DNA from: Buchnera aphidicola (Thelaxes suberi)
GTDB taxonomy: Bacteria; Pseudomonadota; Gammaproteobacteria; Enterobacterales; Enterobacteriaceae
DNA length: 64,000 bases
Assembly (NCBI RefSeq): GCF_964059005.1
Contig: NZ_OZ060389.1
Coordinates: 248,001 to 312,000 of the forward strand
Direction: 5' to 3'
Of the stretch, positions 27,128-36,875 are shown piece by piece. The translations under genes were made by a program, and so were the position numbers. The notes below the pieces were generated by a model, which saw nothing but the letters and a program-made list of their open reading frames with translations, had not been told where the DNA came from and searched no databases. Position 1 is the first letter of the stretch. Each line of letters starts with the position of its first letter.

Positions 27128-28342
27128 ATGAATAATCAATTATCAATTTGTTGCCCCATTTTACCAGAATCTGTGATTAATGGGACTATTTCTAAATGGT
27201 ATAAACAAGTTGGAGATGCAGTAAAATATAATGAGGTTTTATTAGATTTAGAAACTGATAAAGTTATTTTAGAAATTCCAGCTTCTAATCATGGTATTTT
27301 ATTAAAAATTTTAAAAAAAGAAGGAGATCAAGTAACTTCAAATGAAATATTGGGTTATATGAGTATTAATATTTCTAATGAAATAAAGAAAGAAATTATA
27401 AAAAAAAATGATAATTTAATAGTTAAAAACAACCAACAAGATATAAATCTTACACCAAGTGCACGAAGATTAATACAAACCTATGATCTCGATTTAAACA
27501 AAATTAATAAAGAATACAGATTTAATAAAATTAATAGCGCAATTATAGAAAAATATATTAGAAATCAATTACATCAAAAAATTCATAATATTAATAATAT
27601 TAAAACAAATACAATAAAACAAGATAATAATTTTAGATCTGATGAAATGTATCAAAGAAAAAAAATGTCTTCCATGCGTCAAAAAATTTGTGAAAGATTA
27701 TTACAAAGTGTACATAATGCAGTTATGTTGACAACATTTCAAGAAATAAATATGAGTCATATAATAAAATTAAGAAAAAAATATAATATTCAATTTCAAA
27801 AAAAATATTCAATAAAACTTGGATTTATGTCTTTTTATGTTAAAGCTATTACAGAATGTTTAAAAAATTTTCCAGAAATAAACGCATCTATTGATGGAAG
27901 TGATATTATTTATTATAAATATTTTGATATAAGCATTGCTATTGCTACTACATCAGGGTTAGTTACTCCAGTTTTAAAAAGTACTGATAAATTAAGTATG
28001 TATATGATTGAAAATAAAATTAAAAATTTCGCAGATAAAGCTAATGTAGGTAAATTAAAAATTAAAGATTTAATAGGAGGAAATATTACTATTAGTAATG
28101 GAGGTGTATTTGGATCTTTATTCTCTACTCCTATTATTAACCCCCCCCAATCTGCAATATTAGGAATTCATGCAATACAAAATCGAGCAGTAGTCATCGA
28201 CAATGAAATTAAAATAATGCCTATGATGTATGCAGCATTAACTTACGACCATAGAATTGTAGATGGAAAAGATGCAATTAGTTTTTTAAAAATGTTTAAA
28301 AATATAATAGAAGATTATTCTAGAATAATAATAAATATTTAA
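27128..28342 (+). CDS. sucB: Dihydrolipoyl succinyltransferase, E2 of 2-oxoglutarate dehydrogenase
   Basis: Core acyltransferase of the OGDH complex, 404 residues (E. coli 405). The N-terminal lipoyl domain has the lipoylated Lys45 in DLETDKVILE. The peripheral E1/E3-binding domain spans about 108-150 (LTPSARRLI). The catalytic domain ends with the active-site YDHRIVDGKDA. It contains an uninterrupted run of eight C (28141-28148) that encodes the conserved NPPQ. It is followed by a strong hairpin at 28386-28422. sucC and sucD are absent downstream. Confidence 0.97.
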   Translation: MNNQLSICCPILPESVINGTISKWYKQVGDAVKYNEVLLDLETDKVILEIPASNHGILLKILKKEGDQVTSNEILGYMSINISNEIKKEIIKKNDNLIVKNNQQDINLTPSARRLIQTYDLDLNKINKEYRFNKINSAIIEKYIRNQLHQKIHNINNIKTNTIKQDNNFRSDEMYQRKKMSSMRQKICERLLQSVHNAVMLTTFQEINMSHIIKLRKKYNIQFQKKYSIKLGFMSFYVKAITECLKNFPEINASIDGSDIIYYKYFDISIAIATTSGLVTPVLKSTDKLSMYMIENKIKNFADKANVGKLKIKDLIGGNITISNGGVFGSLFSTPIINPPQSAILGIHAIQNRAVVIDNEIKIMPMMYAALTYDHRIVDGKDAISFLKMFKNIIEDYSRIIINI

Positions 28343-28789
28343 TTTTAAATTATTTTGTTGAATTTAATTGAATAAAATTTATTTGATATGTTGGTAATAA
28401 TTTATATATCATACCAACATATTTTATCTATAAACGAAATAAATTATTAGTAGAGTGATAAATAATTATCTATAAAAATAATAATAATATTTTGATATAT
28501 AAAATTTTTTTTCTTACACATTATTTAAAATTAATTAAATTATTTTATTAATATAATTAAAGTATAAATAACATTCGTTAATTTAATTCTTATTATTTTT
28601 TTATATAAGATTTTATTTTCACAAAAATAAAATTATTTATTAAAATATTAAAAATAAAATGTTTTTTTATTTATTTTATTAATCGATGTATTGTTCATTA
28701 TAAATATTTATTATAATATAATACTATTATGGTTTTTTTAAATATATGTTTTTATTTTATTAGTTATTAATTATTTAAGGAAAAGTACA
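28343..28789. other. Gene-free stretch between sucB and gpmA
   Basis: About 450 nt containing the sucAB terminator hairpin and, near its right end, TATAAT hexamers at 28712-28717 and 28717-28722 that could serve gpmA. I see no remnant gene. Confidence 0.55.
28386..28422 (+). terminator. Terminator hairpin of sucAB
   Basis: atatgttggta (28386-28396) pairs perfectly over 11 bp with 28412-28422 across a 15-nt loop. A T-rich segment follows, 43 nt after the sucB stop. Confidence 0.6.
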
Positions 28790-29482
28790 ATGAATAACCG
28801 CAATCTGATATTAATTAGACATGGTGAAAGTTTATGGAATCAAAGTAACCAGTTTACTGGATGGCGAGATATTGATTTATCTATTAAAGGAGAGGAAGAA
28901 GCATTAAAAGCAGGAATTTTACTATCACAAAATGGTTTTAAATTCGATTATAGTTATACTTCATATTTGAAAAGAGCTATACATAGCTTATGGATTATAC
29001 TAAAAAATATTGATCATTCTTGGATTCCAATTATAAATGATTGGAGATTGAATGAAAGACATTATGGTAAGTTAGAAGGATTAAATAAAAAAGAAGTAGA
29101 AGCAAAATATGGAAGTTTACAATTACATCAATGGCGTCGTAGTTTTACTATTAAACCTCCTCAACTATCAAAAGATAGTATACATTTTCCAGGAAAAAAT
29201 CGCCGATATTCCAGTATAGATCCAGAATCTTTACCTACATCGGAAAACTTAAAAGATACAATGCACAGGGTTATTGCATGCTGGAACGATTCAATTTTTC
29301 CTAAGATTAAAGAAAACAAAAATATATTAATTGTTGCACATGGAAATTCTTTAAGATCATTAATAAAATATTTATCCAACATTAATGATGAAGATATTGA
29401 AAAAATTGAAATTAATACTGGATCTCCAATAGTATATGAATTTAATTCTTCGTATGAACCGATACAATATCATTTATTGTAA
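28790..29482 (+). CDS. gpmA: 2,3-bisphosphoglycerate-dependent phosphoglycerate mutase
   Basis: Interconverts 3- and 2-phosphoglycerate through a phosphohistidine. The catalytic His11 is in LIRHGESLWN. NERHYGKLEGLNK, QWRRSF and the second active-site histidine in VAHGNSLRS are conserved. 230 residues are seen against 250 in E. coli; the difference is the trimmed C-terminal tail, which is flexible in the family. aagga precedes the ATG. pfkA follows after 57 nt on the same strand. Confidence 0.96.
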   Translation: MNNRNLILIRHGESLWNQSNQFTGWRDIDLSIKGEEEALKAGILLSQNGFKFDYSYTSYLKRAIHSLWIILKNIDHSWIPIINDWRLNERHYGKLEGLNKKEVEAKYGSLQLHQWRRSFTIKPPQLSKDSIHFPGKNRRYSSIDPESLPTSENLKDTMHRVIACWNDSIFPKIKENKNILIVAHGNSLRSLIKYLSNINDEDIEKIEINTGSPIVYEFNSSYEPIQYHLL

Positions 29483-29539
29483 TAAAAATAATTTCGTTAC
29501 AATAATAAAATACATAAATTTTTAAGGAACGATAAACTA

Positions 29540-30502
29540 ATGATTAAAACAGTAGGTGTGCTAACCAGTGGAGGAGATGCCCCTGGAATGAATGCAGCAA
29601 TACGAGGAGTAGTTAGAAATGGAATAAAAAAGGGATTATCCATATACGGTATTTATGATGGATATTTAGGATTATATCATAATAAAATGGTATTATTAGA
29701 TCGATATAGTGTTTCTGATGTAATAAATAAAGGAGGGACTTTTTTAGGTTCAGCAAGATTTCCGAATTTTTTAGAAAAAAAATTTAGAATGCAATCAATT
29801 AAAAATATGAAAAAAAAAAATATAGAAGCTTTAATTGTTATAGGTGGTGATGGGTCTTATTCTGGAGCATTACGTTTGACCGAAATGAATTTTCCTTGTA
29901 TATGTATCCCAAGTACGATCGATAATGATATTGCAGGAACAGATTATACTATTGGATATAGTACAGCTTTAGAAACTATTGTACAGGCTATTGATAAATT
30001 AAGAGATACATCTTCTTCTCACCAAAGAATTACTATAGTAGAAGTAATGGGAAGAAATTGTGGAGATTTAACTTTATCAGCTTCTATTGCTGGAGGATGT
30101 GAATTTGTTATTTTGCCAGAAATTCCTTATAACAAAAAAGAATTATTAGAAGCTATAAATTTAGGCATAAAAAAAGGAAAAAAACATGCAATTATAGTTG
30201 CAACAGAATTCACATGTAATACATCTGAACTTGCTAAATATATTGAAAAAAAAACAGGAAAAGAAACACGTGCCACTATTTTAGGTCATTTACAACGAGG
30301 AGGTAGCCCTGTTGCATTTGATAGAATACTTGCTTCTAGAATGGGTTCTTATTCTATAGAATTATTATTAAAAAATTATAAAAAAGATTGTATAGGAATT
30401 AAAAATGAAGAATTAGTGCATTATAATATTAAAACTGCTTTAAACGATTTAAAGAGAAATTTTAAATATACATGGTTAAATGTTGCAAACGATTTATTTT
30501 AA
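29540..30502 (+). CDS. pfkA: 6-phosphofructokinase
   Basis: ATP-dependent phosphorylation of fructose-6-phosphate. It has 320 residues, the E. coli PfkA length. Signatures are the ATP loop SGGDAPGMNAAIRG, GGDGSYSGA and the catalytic Asp in STIDNDIAGTDYTIG (near residue 127). VEVMGRNCGDL and HLQRGGSPVAFDR close the list. aagga lies before the ATG. The gene includes an 11-A tract (29810-29820) that is kept in frame. It is convergent with tpiA. Confidence 0.97.
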   Translation: MIKTVGVLTSGGDAPGMNAAIRGVVRNGIKKGLSIYGIYDGYLGLYHNKMVLLDRYSVSDVINKGGTFLGSARFPNFLEKKFRMQSIKNMKKKNIEALIVIGGDGSYSGALRLTEMNFPCICIPSTIDNDIAGTDYTIGYSTALETIVQAIDKLRDTSSSHQRITIVEVMGRNCGDLTLSASIAGGCEFVILPEIPYNKKELLEAINLGIKKGKKHAIIVATEFTCNTSELAKYIEKKTGKETRATILGHLQRGGSPVAFDRILASRMGSYSIELLLKNYKKDCIGIKNEELVHYNIKTALNDLKRNFKYTWLNVANDLF

Positions 30503-30517
30503 TAAAAAATTTTTAAT

Positions 30518-30575
30518 GTATCTCTATGTTAATTTAATAAAAAATTATTAAATAATTTTATTTACATAAAGATAC
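30518..30575. terminator. Hairpin between convergent pfkA and tpiA
   Basis: gtatctctatgt (30518-30529) pairs with 30564-30575 with one C-A mismatch. The loop is about 34 nt and AT-rich. It is placed to end both transcripts. Confidence 0.4.
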
Positions 30576-30616
30576 TATTGTTAGTAACAAAAAATTTTTA
30601 TTTTAATAGTTTCAAA

Positions 30617-31408
30617 TTAATGTTGTTTTTTTGCAAATTTTTTAATAATTTTAATAAATGAACCACTCATTAGGGATGCATTACCTACTAATACTCCGTC
30701 AATATTATTTTTATTCATAAAAATATCAATATTTTTTTCATTTACTGAACCTCCATAATGTATTGCAAAATTATTTAATATTGTACTATTATTCGTTACT
30801 TCGTTAAATGAAGTAATATACTTTTTAATAAAATTATGAACTTGACATATTTCTTCTATTTGAGCAGATTGTCCTGATCCAATAGCCCAGATTGGTTCAT
30901 ATGCAATAATTGAATTATTCAATATTGTATTTCCAAATTTTTTTATTAATTTTTCTAATTGATTTTGCAAAATTGTATTTGTTTTTTGGTTTTGTTTATC
31001 TTTTAATGTTTCTCCAATACATAATATTGGAATTAAATTTGCATCTTTAATTTTTATGAATTTTTTTAAAATAACTAAATCAGTTTCATTATGATATAAT
31101 CGACGTTCAGAATGGCCGACAATAACATATTTCACTTGATTTTCTTTTAACATATGTACTGAAGTTTCTCCAGTAAAAGAACCAATTGAGTGATAACTTA
31201 CATCTTGAGCACACAGAGAAATATTTAAACCTAAATCAGATAAAATATTTGCAGCAAAATTTAAATAAATATTTGGAAATGCAATTACAATATTTAATAA
31301 ATGAAGCTCTTCTAATGTTAAATGTTTGTGTAAATTCAATAAAAAGTCAGTAATCATTGTTTTATTGCCGTTCAATTTCCAATTAGCAATAATAGTTTTT
31401 TTTTTCAT
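30617..31408 (-). CDS. tpiA: Triosephosphate isomerase
   Basis: Interconverts dihydroxyacetone phosphate and glyceraldehyde-3-phosphate. It has 263 residues (E. coli 255). The substrate Lys11 lies in ANWKLNG, the electrophilic His99 in VGHSERR and the catalytic base Glu171 in AYEPIWAIGSGQ. The C-terminal phosphate loop (YGGSVN, GVLVGNASL) is intact. With pfkA, gapA, gpmA and pykA in this window it maintains lower glycolysis. Confidence 0.97.
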   Translation of the reverse strand: MKKKTIIANWKLNGNKTMITDFLLNLHKHLTLEELHLLNIVIAFPNIYLNFAANILSDLGLNISLCAQDVSYHSIGSFTGETSVHMLKENQVKYVIVGHSERRLYHNETDLVILKKFIKIKDANLIPILCIGETLKDKQNQKTNTILQNQLEKLIKKFGNTILNNSIIAYEPIWAIGSGQSAQIEEICQVHNFIKKYITSFNEVTNNSTILNNFAIHYGGSVNEKNIDIFMNKNNIDGVLVGNASLMSGSFIKIIKKFAKKQH

Positions 31409-31448
31409 AATATTTTCTTTTTTTTTATTAAATTAAATTTTAAAAGTA

Positions 31449-31485
31449 ACTAAGTTACTATATAGCTGTATTTTAGTAACTTAGT
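31449..31485 (-). terminator. Hairpin downstream of rpsA
   Basis: actaagttacta (31449-31460) pairs perfectly over 12 bp with 31474-31485 across a 13-nt loop. On the minus strand it is followed by a T-rich stretch, about 165 nt past the rpsA stop and before tpiA. Confidence 0.5.
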
Positions 31486-31649
31486 GTTTCATACCATAAT
31501 TAATTATGTATTTTAAAATATTAGAATATTTTATATACAAAAATTAATTGAAATTATTTTTATAATTTAATTATTTAAAGTTATTTATTTATATCTTTTT
31601 TATATTTCTATATTTTTATATATGCATATATATTAAAAAATAACATTTT

Positions 31650-33374
31650 TTACTCATTACAGTTAGCAGCTTTAAAAGCTTCTGTCATGATGTTATCCAC
31701 ATTTTCATTATTTTCTTTTTTTATTATTTCATCATTTAATTGATTGTCTATCGTATGATTTGATTTTTCTATTTTATTTTTCGGCAAGGTGTAAGAAACA
31801 TATATGATTCTATTTTTTTTATCAATATTATTGATTAATACGTTTATTGTATCTTCAATATGTAATTCATTACAAATATACTTCCATTTATCTGAAATGT
31901 TATCGTCGTTAGACAACGTTATTTCATCTAATAAAAGTAATCCAGGAATATTTTTTTCAAAAATTAATGAAATACTTTTATTTTTTTCAGAAAATAAAAC
32001 TATTTTTCCAGTTATTAATTCATTACGTTTTTGTATTTTAAAAAATTTAATTAAAGGGTCTTCATCAATTTGTTTTAATCCTAACGATATTCTTTCTCTT
32101 TCTGCATCTACTTGTAATACTACTGCTGTGATATTTTCACCTTTTTTGTAATTAGAAATAATTTTTTCTCCAGAGTCAATCCAAGATATATCTGATAAAT
32201 GAATTAATCCATCAATACCTTTTGGAAGACCAACAAATATTCCGAAATCTGTTATAGATTTAATTTTTCCTTGAACATGTGATCCTTTTTTATTAATCTC
32301 TGCAAATTCTTTCCATGGATTATTAGTGCATTGCTTAATACCTAATGATATTCTTCTCCTTTCTTCATCAATATTTAAAATCATAACTTCAATTTGATCA
32401 TTAATATTAACTATTTTTGTAGGATGAATATTTTTATTAGTCCAATCCATTTCAGAAACATGTACTAAACCTTCAATACCTTCTTCAATTTCTACAAAAC
32501 AACCATAATCTGTTAAATTAGTAATTCTACCATGAATTTTACTTCCTTCTGGATATCTATGAGCAATAGCGATCCATGGATCTTCCCCTAATTGTTTTAA
32601 TCCTAAAGAAACTCTTGTTTTATCTTTATCAAATTTTAATATTTTTACTTTAATTTCATCTCCTATACTTACAATTTCACTTGGATGTTTAACTCTTTTC
32701 CACGCCATGTCTGTTATATGTAATAATCCATCAATTCCTCCTAAATCTACAAATGCTCCATAGTCTGTTAAATTTTTTACAATACCTGATAGATTTACAC
32801 CTTCTTTTAAACTATCTAAAAGTTGATTTCGTTCTGCACTGTTTTCAGACTCTATAACAGCTCTTCTAGAAACAACAACATTATTTCTTTTTTGATCTAA
32901 TTTAATTACTTTAAATTCTAATTCTTGACCCTCTAAATGCATTGAATCTCGAATTGGTCGTACATCTACTAATGATCCTGGCAAAAAAGCACGAATATTA
33001 TTTAATTCTACTGTAAATCCACCCTTTACTTTTCCATTAATTATTCCTTTAATAGTTGCAATATCTTTATATGCTTTTTCTAAAATAATCCATGATTCAT
33101 GTCTTTTTGCTTTTTCTCTCGAAAGTAAAGTTTCGCCAAATCCATCTTCTATAGCATCTAATGCTACTTCAACTACATCTCCTAATTTAATTTCTAATTG
33201 ACCTTGTGCATTTTTAAACTGTTCAATGGGTATATTGGATTCAGATTTTAACCCCGCATCTATTAAAACATTATCTTTTTCGATAGATATGATTGTTCCG
33301 TTTATAATCGAACCTGGTTTGGTTTTAATATTTTTTAACGACTCTTGAAATAAACTAGAAAAAGATTCTTTCAT
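31650..33374 (-). CDS. rpsA: 30S ribosomal protein S1
   Basis: Ribosomal protein that brings structured mRNAs onto the 30S subunit. It is made of six S1/OB repeats and is highly similar to E. coli S1 over the first four. The ATG at 33374 (MKESFSSLFQESLK, matching MTESFAQLFEESLK) has a gaag ribosome site. An in-frame TTG at 33389 would add five residues and is not favoured. The length of 574 is slightly above E. coli (557), because of a longer polar tail after the sixth repeat. Repeats five and six are visibly more divergent. It lies downstream of cmk with a terminator between. Confidence 0.96.
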   Translation of the reverse strand: MKESFSSLFQESLKNIKTKPGSIINGTIISIEKDNVLIDAGLKSESNIPIEQFKNAQGQLEIKLGDVVEVALDAIEDGFGETLLSREKAKRHESWIILEKAYKDIATIKGIINGKVKGGFTVELNNIRAFLPGSLVDVRPIRDSMHLEGQELEFKVIKLDQKRNNVVVSRRAVIESENSAERNQLLDSLKEGVNLSGIVKNLTDYGAFVDLGGIDGLLHITDMAWKRVKHPSEIVSIGDEIKVKILKFDKDKTRVSLGLKQLGEDPWIAIAHRYPEGSKIHGRITNLTDYGCFVEIEEGIEGLVHVSEMDWTNKNIHPTKIVNINDQIEVMILNIDEERRRISLGIKQCTNNPWKEFAEINKKGSHVQGKIKSITDFGIFVGLPKGIDGLIHLSDISWIDSGEKIISNYKKGENITAVVLQVDAERERISLGLKQIDEDPLIKFFKIQKRNELITGKIVLFSEKNKSISLIFEKNIPGLLLLDEITLSNDDNISDKWKYICNELHIEDTINVLINNIDKKNRIIYVSYTLPKNKIEKSNHTIDNQLNDEIIKKENNENVDNIMTEAFKAANCNE

Positions 33375-33431
33375 ATTGATAATCTTCAAAAATTTTTATT
33401 ATAAATATTTTTTTGTTTAAGCTTTCTAAAA

Positions 33432-33474
33432 CAAAAAAAAAGTAAAAATTTTACAGTTTTTCCATAAACTGTAA
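33432..33474 (-). terminator. Intrinsic terminator after cmk
   Basis: On the minus strand a 9-bp perfect stem (33466-33474 with 33451-33459, 6-nt loop) is followed by a T-rich run including nine consecutive T. It separates cmk from rpsA, so rpsA probably has its own promoter. Confidence 0.65.
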
Positions 33475-33485
33475 GTGAATGTATT

Positions 33486-34178
33486 TTATATTGGTGATAA
33501 TAATATTTTATTTATTTTAATGTATTTTAATGATATATTAAATACTTCTTCAAAGCTCATATTAGTAGAATCTATCATTATAGCATCTTTTGCTGGTATC
33601 AAAGGAGATATAGATCTTTTAATATCTTGTATATCACGCTGATACATTTCTAATTTTAAGCTATTAAAATTAACTTGAATGCCTTTTTTTCTTAATTCAC
33701 AAAATCTTCTTTGTGCCCTTACTATCAGATTTCCATCTAAAAATAATTTTAAATTTGCTTTCGGAAAAACTACAGTACCCATATCTCTTCCATTAGCAAT
33801 TAATCCTGGTTTTTTTTTAAAAATTCTTTGTGTTGTTAGCAATTCCTTTCTTACTTTTGGAAAAATAGCTATTTTAGAAGAAACATATGATATTGTTTTT
33901 TCTGAAATGATATTAGGAACATTTTTTTTATATAATTTTATTAAATTATATTGATCTTCCATACACCAATAATATAAATCAAGCGAAAAAATTTTTAATA
34001 ATTCATGTTCTAACATAGGAATATCATATTTCAGTGCAATTAAAGCAAAAGTTCGATAAAATATTCCAGAATCTAAGACAAACCAATGTAATTTTTTAGC
34101 AATTTGTTTAGATAAAACACTTTTTCCTACTCCGCATGGTCCATCTATAGTTATTACAGGAGTCAATGATTTCATCAT
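33486..34178 (-). CDS. cmk: Cytidylate kinase
   Basis: Phosphorylates CMP and dCMP. It has 230 residues (E. coli 227). The nucleotide loop is GPCGVGKSV near residues 13-21, a small variation on the E. coli GPSGAGKGT. The LDSGIFYR and ANGRDMGTVVFP substrate motifs are conserved. It is located upstream of rpsA as in E. coli, but an intrinsic terminator lies between the two. Confidence 0.95.
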   Translation of the reverse strand: MMKSLTPVITIDGPCGVGKSVLSKQIAKKLHWFVLDSGIFYRTFALIALKYDIPMLEHELLKIFSLDLYYWCMEDQYNLIKLYKKNVPNIISEKTISYVSSKIAIFPKVRKELLTTQRIFKKKPGLIANGRDMGTVVFPKANLKLFLDGNLIVRAQRRFCELRKKGIQVNFNSLKLEMYQRDIQDIKRSISPLIPAKDAIMIDSTNMSFEEVFNISLKYIKINKILLSPI

Positions 34179-34385
34179 TATTACCTGTTATTAAATTTTA
34201 TATATAGTATCTAAGTTAGTATTTTTTATTATTTAATGTTGTATAGTAATGTTTTATATAAAAAATTATAATATATATATTTTATAAATAAAAATATTTT
34301 TAAAATTAATTTAGTATTAAAATTAATAAATTTTACTTAAAATAAAATAATTTTTATAAAAATTTATTTTATTTTAAATGTTAAT

Positions 34386-35678
34386 TTAATAATAATGTGA
34401 AATAGAATCTAATTTTACAAAAAATTCAGGAAACGTTTTATTAACACAATTAGGATTTACAATTGTTATAGGTACTCCAGACAATGTAATTAAAGAAAAG
34501 CACATTGCAATACGATGATCATTGTATGTTTCGATAATAGCAGGATAAAAAATTTTAGGAGGTTGAATACTGATAAAATCCTTTCCTTCTTCGATTATTG
34601 CTCCTATTTTTCTCATTTCTGTTGCCATAGCTGTAATTCGATCTGATTCTTTAAGTCTCCAATTATATATATTTCTAATTGTAGTTTTTCCATTTGCAAA
34701 TAATGCAACTATTGCTATAGTCATTGCGGCATCAGGAATATGGTTTAAATCTATATCTATTCCTGTTAATTTATTTTTAGTACATATAATACAATTTTTT
34801 CCCCATTTTATTATTGCTCCCATTTTTTGTAGAACATTAGCAAAATGAATATCTCCTTGTATGCTATTTTTATCTATTCCTTCAACACAAACAGTACCTC
34901 CTTTAATTGCAGCAGCAGCTAAAAAATAAGATGCAGAAGAAGCGTCTCCTTCGACAAAAAAATTATGAGGTGATATATATTGTTGATTTCCATTAATAAA
35001 AAAATTTTTATATTGATTATTAATAATTTTAACGCCAAAACTTTTTAATATATTAAGAGTAATATCTATATATGGTTGGGATACTAATTTTCCTTTAATA
35101 TTAATTATAGTAACATTTTTCGCTAAAGGAGCAGCTATTAATAAAGCTGTCAAAAATTGACTAGATATAGTTCCATTAACTGTTATTTCCCCTCCTATAT
35201 AACCACCATTAATAATAACAGGGGGGTAATTATTTTTTTCTTGATATTTAATTAAAGCACCTCCTTGACGCAAACTATCTACTAAATCTTTTATTGGCCT
35301 TTCTTTCATTCGATTATCGCCGGTTAATATTATTTGGCTAGTTTTTAATAATGATAAAACAGCTAATAAAGGGCGCATTGCAGTTCCAGCGTTGCCTAAA
35401 AATAAAGTTAATAAATTATTGTTTATATGGAAAATACCATTTATTCCAATAATATTACAAACAGTATTATTTTTGTTTAGTTGATAGTTTACTCCTAATA
35501 GCTTTAAAGCTTGCAACATATAACAGATATCATCACTTTTTAATAAATTTTGAATATTTGTTATTCCATTAGATAAAGATGCAATTAACAATACTCTGTT
35601 TGATATACTTTTAGATCCAGGAAGTAGAATGTTTCCTTGTATATATTGAATCGGTTTTAAAGTTATATTGATTGACAT
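34386..35678 (-). CDS. aroA: 3-phosphoshikimate 1-carboxyvinyltransferase (EPSP synthase)
   Basis: Sixth step of the shikimate pathway, adding the enolpyruvyl group from PEP. It has 430 residues from the ATG at 35678 (MSINITLKPI), preceded by ggaag; E. coli has 427. A longer in-frame extension to 35756 would run back over serC and lacks similarity. Substrate motifs are LPGSKSISNR, FLGNAGTAMRPL, RMKERPI, NGTISSQFLTALL and YNDHRIAMCFSL. It is 40 nt downstream of serC (serC-aroA operon as in E. coli). It feeds chorismate to the trp genes. Confidence 0.97.
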   Translation of the reverse strand: MSINITLKPIQYIQGNILLPGSKSISNRVLLIASLSNGITNIQNLLKSDDICYMLQALKLLGVNYQLNKNNTVCNIIGINGIFHINNNLLTLFLGNAGTAMRPLLAVLSLLKTSQIILTGDNRMKERPIKDLVDSLRQGGALIKYQEKNNYPPVIINGGYIGGEITVNGTISSQFLTALLIAAPLAKNVTIINIKGKLVSQPYIDITLNILKSFGVKIINNQYKNFFINGNQQYISPHNFFVEGDASSASYFLAAAAIKGGTVCVEGIDKNSIQGDIHFANVLQKMGAIIKWGKNCIICTKNKLTGIDIDLNHIPDAAMTIAIVALFANGKTTIRNIYNWRLKESDRITAMATEMRKIGAIIEEGKDFISIQPPKIFYPAIIETYNDHRIAMCFSLITLSGVPITIVNPNCVNKTFPEFFVKLDSISHYY

Positions 35679-35718
35679 AATAAAGTTACTTCCATTTTTA
35701 TAATAAAAATTTTTATAT

Positions 35719-36807
35719 TTATCGGTGATCAATTTCAAACTGATACATAAAATCAACTAACTTTTTTACACCTTTTAAAGGCATAGCATTGTATAGAGAA
35801 GCTCTAAGTCCACCTATAAGATTATGCCCTTTCAATCCAAATAAATTATTTTCTTCAGCTTTTTTTAAAAATAAATTAGTTAAATTTTGTTTTTTTATAA
35901 AAAAAGGAATATTCATATTAGAACGATATTGTTTGTCTATATTATTATTATAAAAGTCTGTTTTATCAATAAAATCGTATAAATATAGTGCTTTTTTTTT
36001 ATTTTTTTTCTCAATAGTTTTAATTCCACCTGATTCAATTAACCATTCCAGCATTAAACCAGCTACATACCATGAAAATGTTGCAGGAGTATTAAACATT
36101 GATTGAGTCATATATAATGTATTATAGTCTAAAATAGACGGAACTATATTTTTTCTATATTTTAAGAGTTCTTTATTAATAATTACCACAGTTAAACCAG
36201 GTATTCCTATATTTTTTTGCGCACTAGCATATATTAAATGATAATTTTGTATATTAATTTGTTGAGATAAAATTGTTGAAGAAAAATCTCCAATAATTAT
36301 TTTATTTTTTTCAAATTGAGGTTCTTCAAAGATAGCGATACCTTCAATAGTTTCATTAGGACAATAATGAATATATTCAGAATGAGAATGAATTGGCCAA
36401 TTTTGCATTGGAATTAAGCTTTTTTGTTCATCGATCTCTTGAGTTATATCAATAATATTAGGACTACAATATTTTTTAGCTTCTTCTGCAGCATAATAAG
36501 ACCAAAAACCACTACAAAAGTAATCAGATTTATCATTTTTTTGAACTAAATTCATAGGAATTGCAGAAAATTGACCTCTTGCACCTCCATGGCAAAATAT
36601 TATTTCGTAATTATTTGGAATAAATAGTAATTTTTTTAAATTATTTTTAGTTTCTTTAAAAAAAGAAAAAAAATATTCATTGCGGTGACTTAATTCTAAA
36701 ACAGATATTCCTAAATTGTTCCAATTTAAAAAGTCTTTTTTTATTTGAACCATAACTTTTTTTGGAAGCATTGCAGGTCCTGCGCTAAAATTATATATAT
36801 TGTTCAT
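35719..36807 (-). CDS. serC: Phosphoserine aminotransferase
   Basis: PLP aminotransferase in serine synthesis, and in the pyridoxal pathway where present. It has 362 residues from the ATG at 36807 (MNNIYNFSAGPAML), exactly the E. coli length; a TTG at 36819 upstream is rejected. The PLP lysine is Lys198 in ASAQKNIG. FCHGGARGQF, HYCPNETIEG and GGLRASLYNAMP are conserved. It leads the serC-aroA pair. No strong ribosome site is visible. Confidence 0.96.
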   Translation of the reverse strand: MNNIYNFSAGPAMLPKKVMVQIKKDFLNWNNLGISVLELSHRNEYFFSFFKETKNNLKKLLFIPNNYEIIFCHGGARGQFSAIPMNLVQKNDKSDYFCSGFWSYYAAEEAKKYCSPNIIDITQEIDEQKSLIPMQNWPIHSHSEYIHYCPNETIEGIAIFEEPQFEKNKIIIGDFSSTILSQQINIQNYHLIYASAQKNIGIPGLTVVIINKELLKYRKNIVPSILDYNTLYMTQSMFNTPATFSWYVAGLMLEWLIESGGIKTIEKKNKKKALYLYDFIDKTDFYNNNIDKQYRSNMNIPFFIKKQNLTNLFLKKAEENNLFGLKGHNLIGGLRASLYNAMPLKGVKKLVDFMYQFEIDHR

Positions 36808-36837
36808 AATTGATACCAATTTAAGTTAAGGAAAAGA

Positions 36838-36862
36838 AATTATTTTTAATTAAAAAATAATT
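36838..36862 (-). terminator. Hairpin downstream of serS
   Basis: A 10-bp perfect A/T stem (36838-36847 with 36853-36862, 5-nt loop) lies just past the serS stop. A pyrimidine-rich stretch follows on the minus strand. It is weak because it has no G-C pairs. Confidence 0.35.
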
Positions 36863-36875
36863 ATTAATAATTTTA

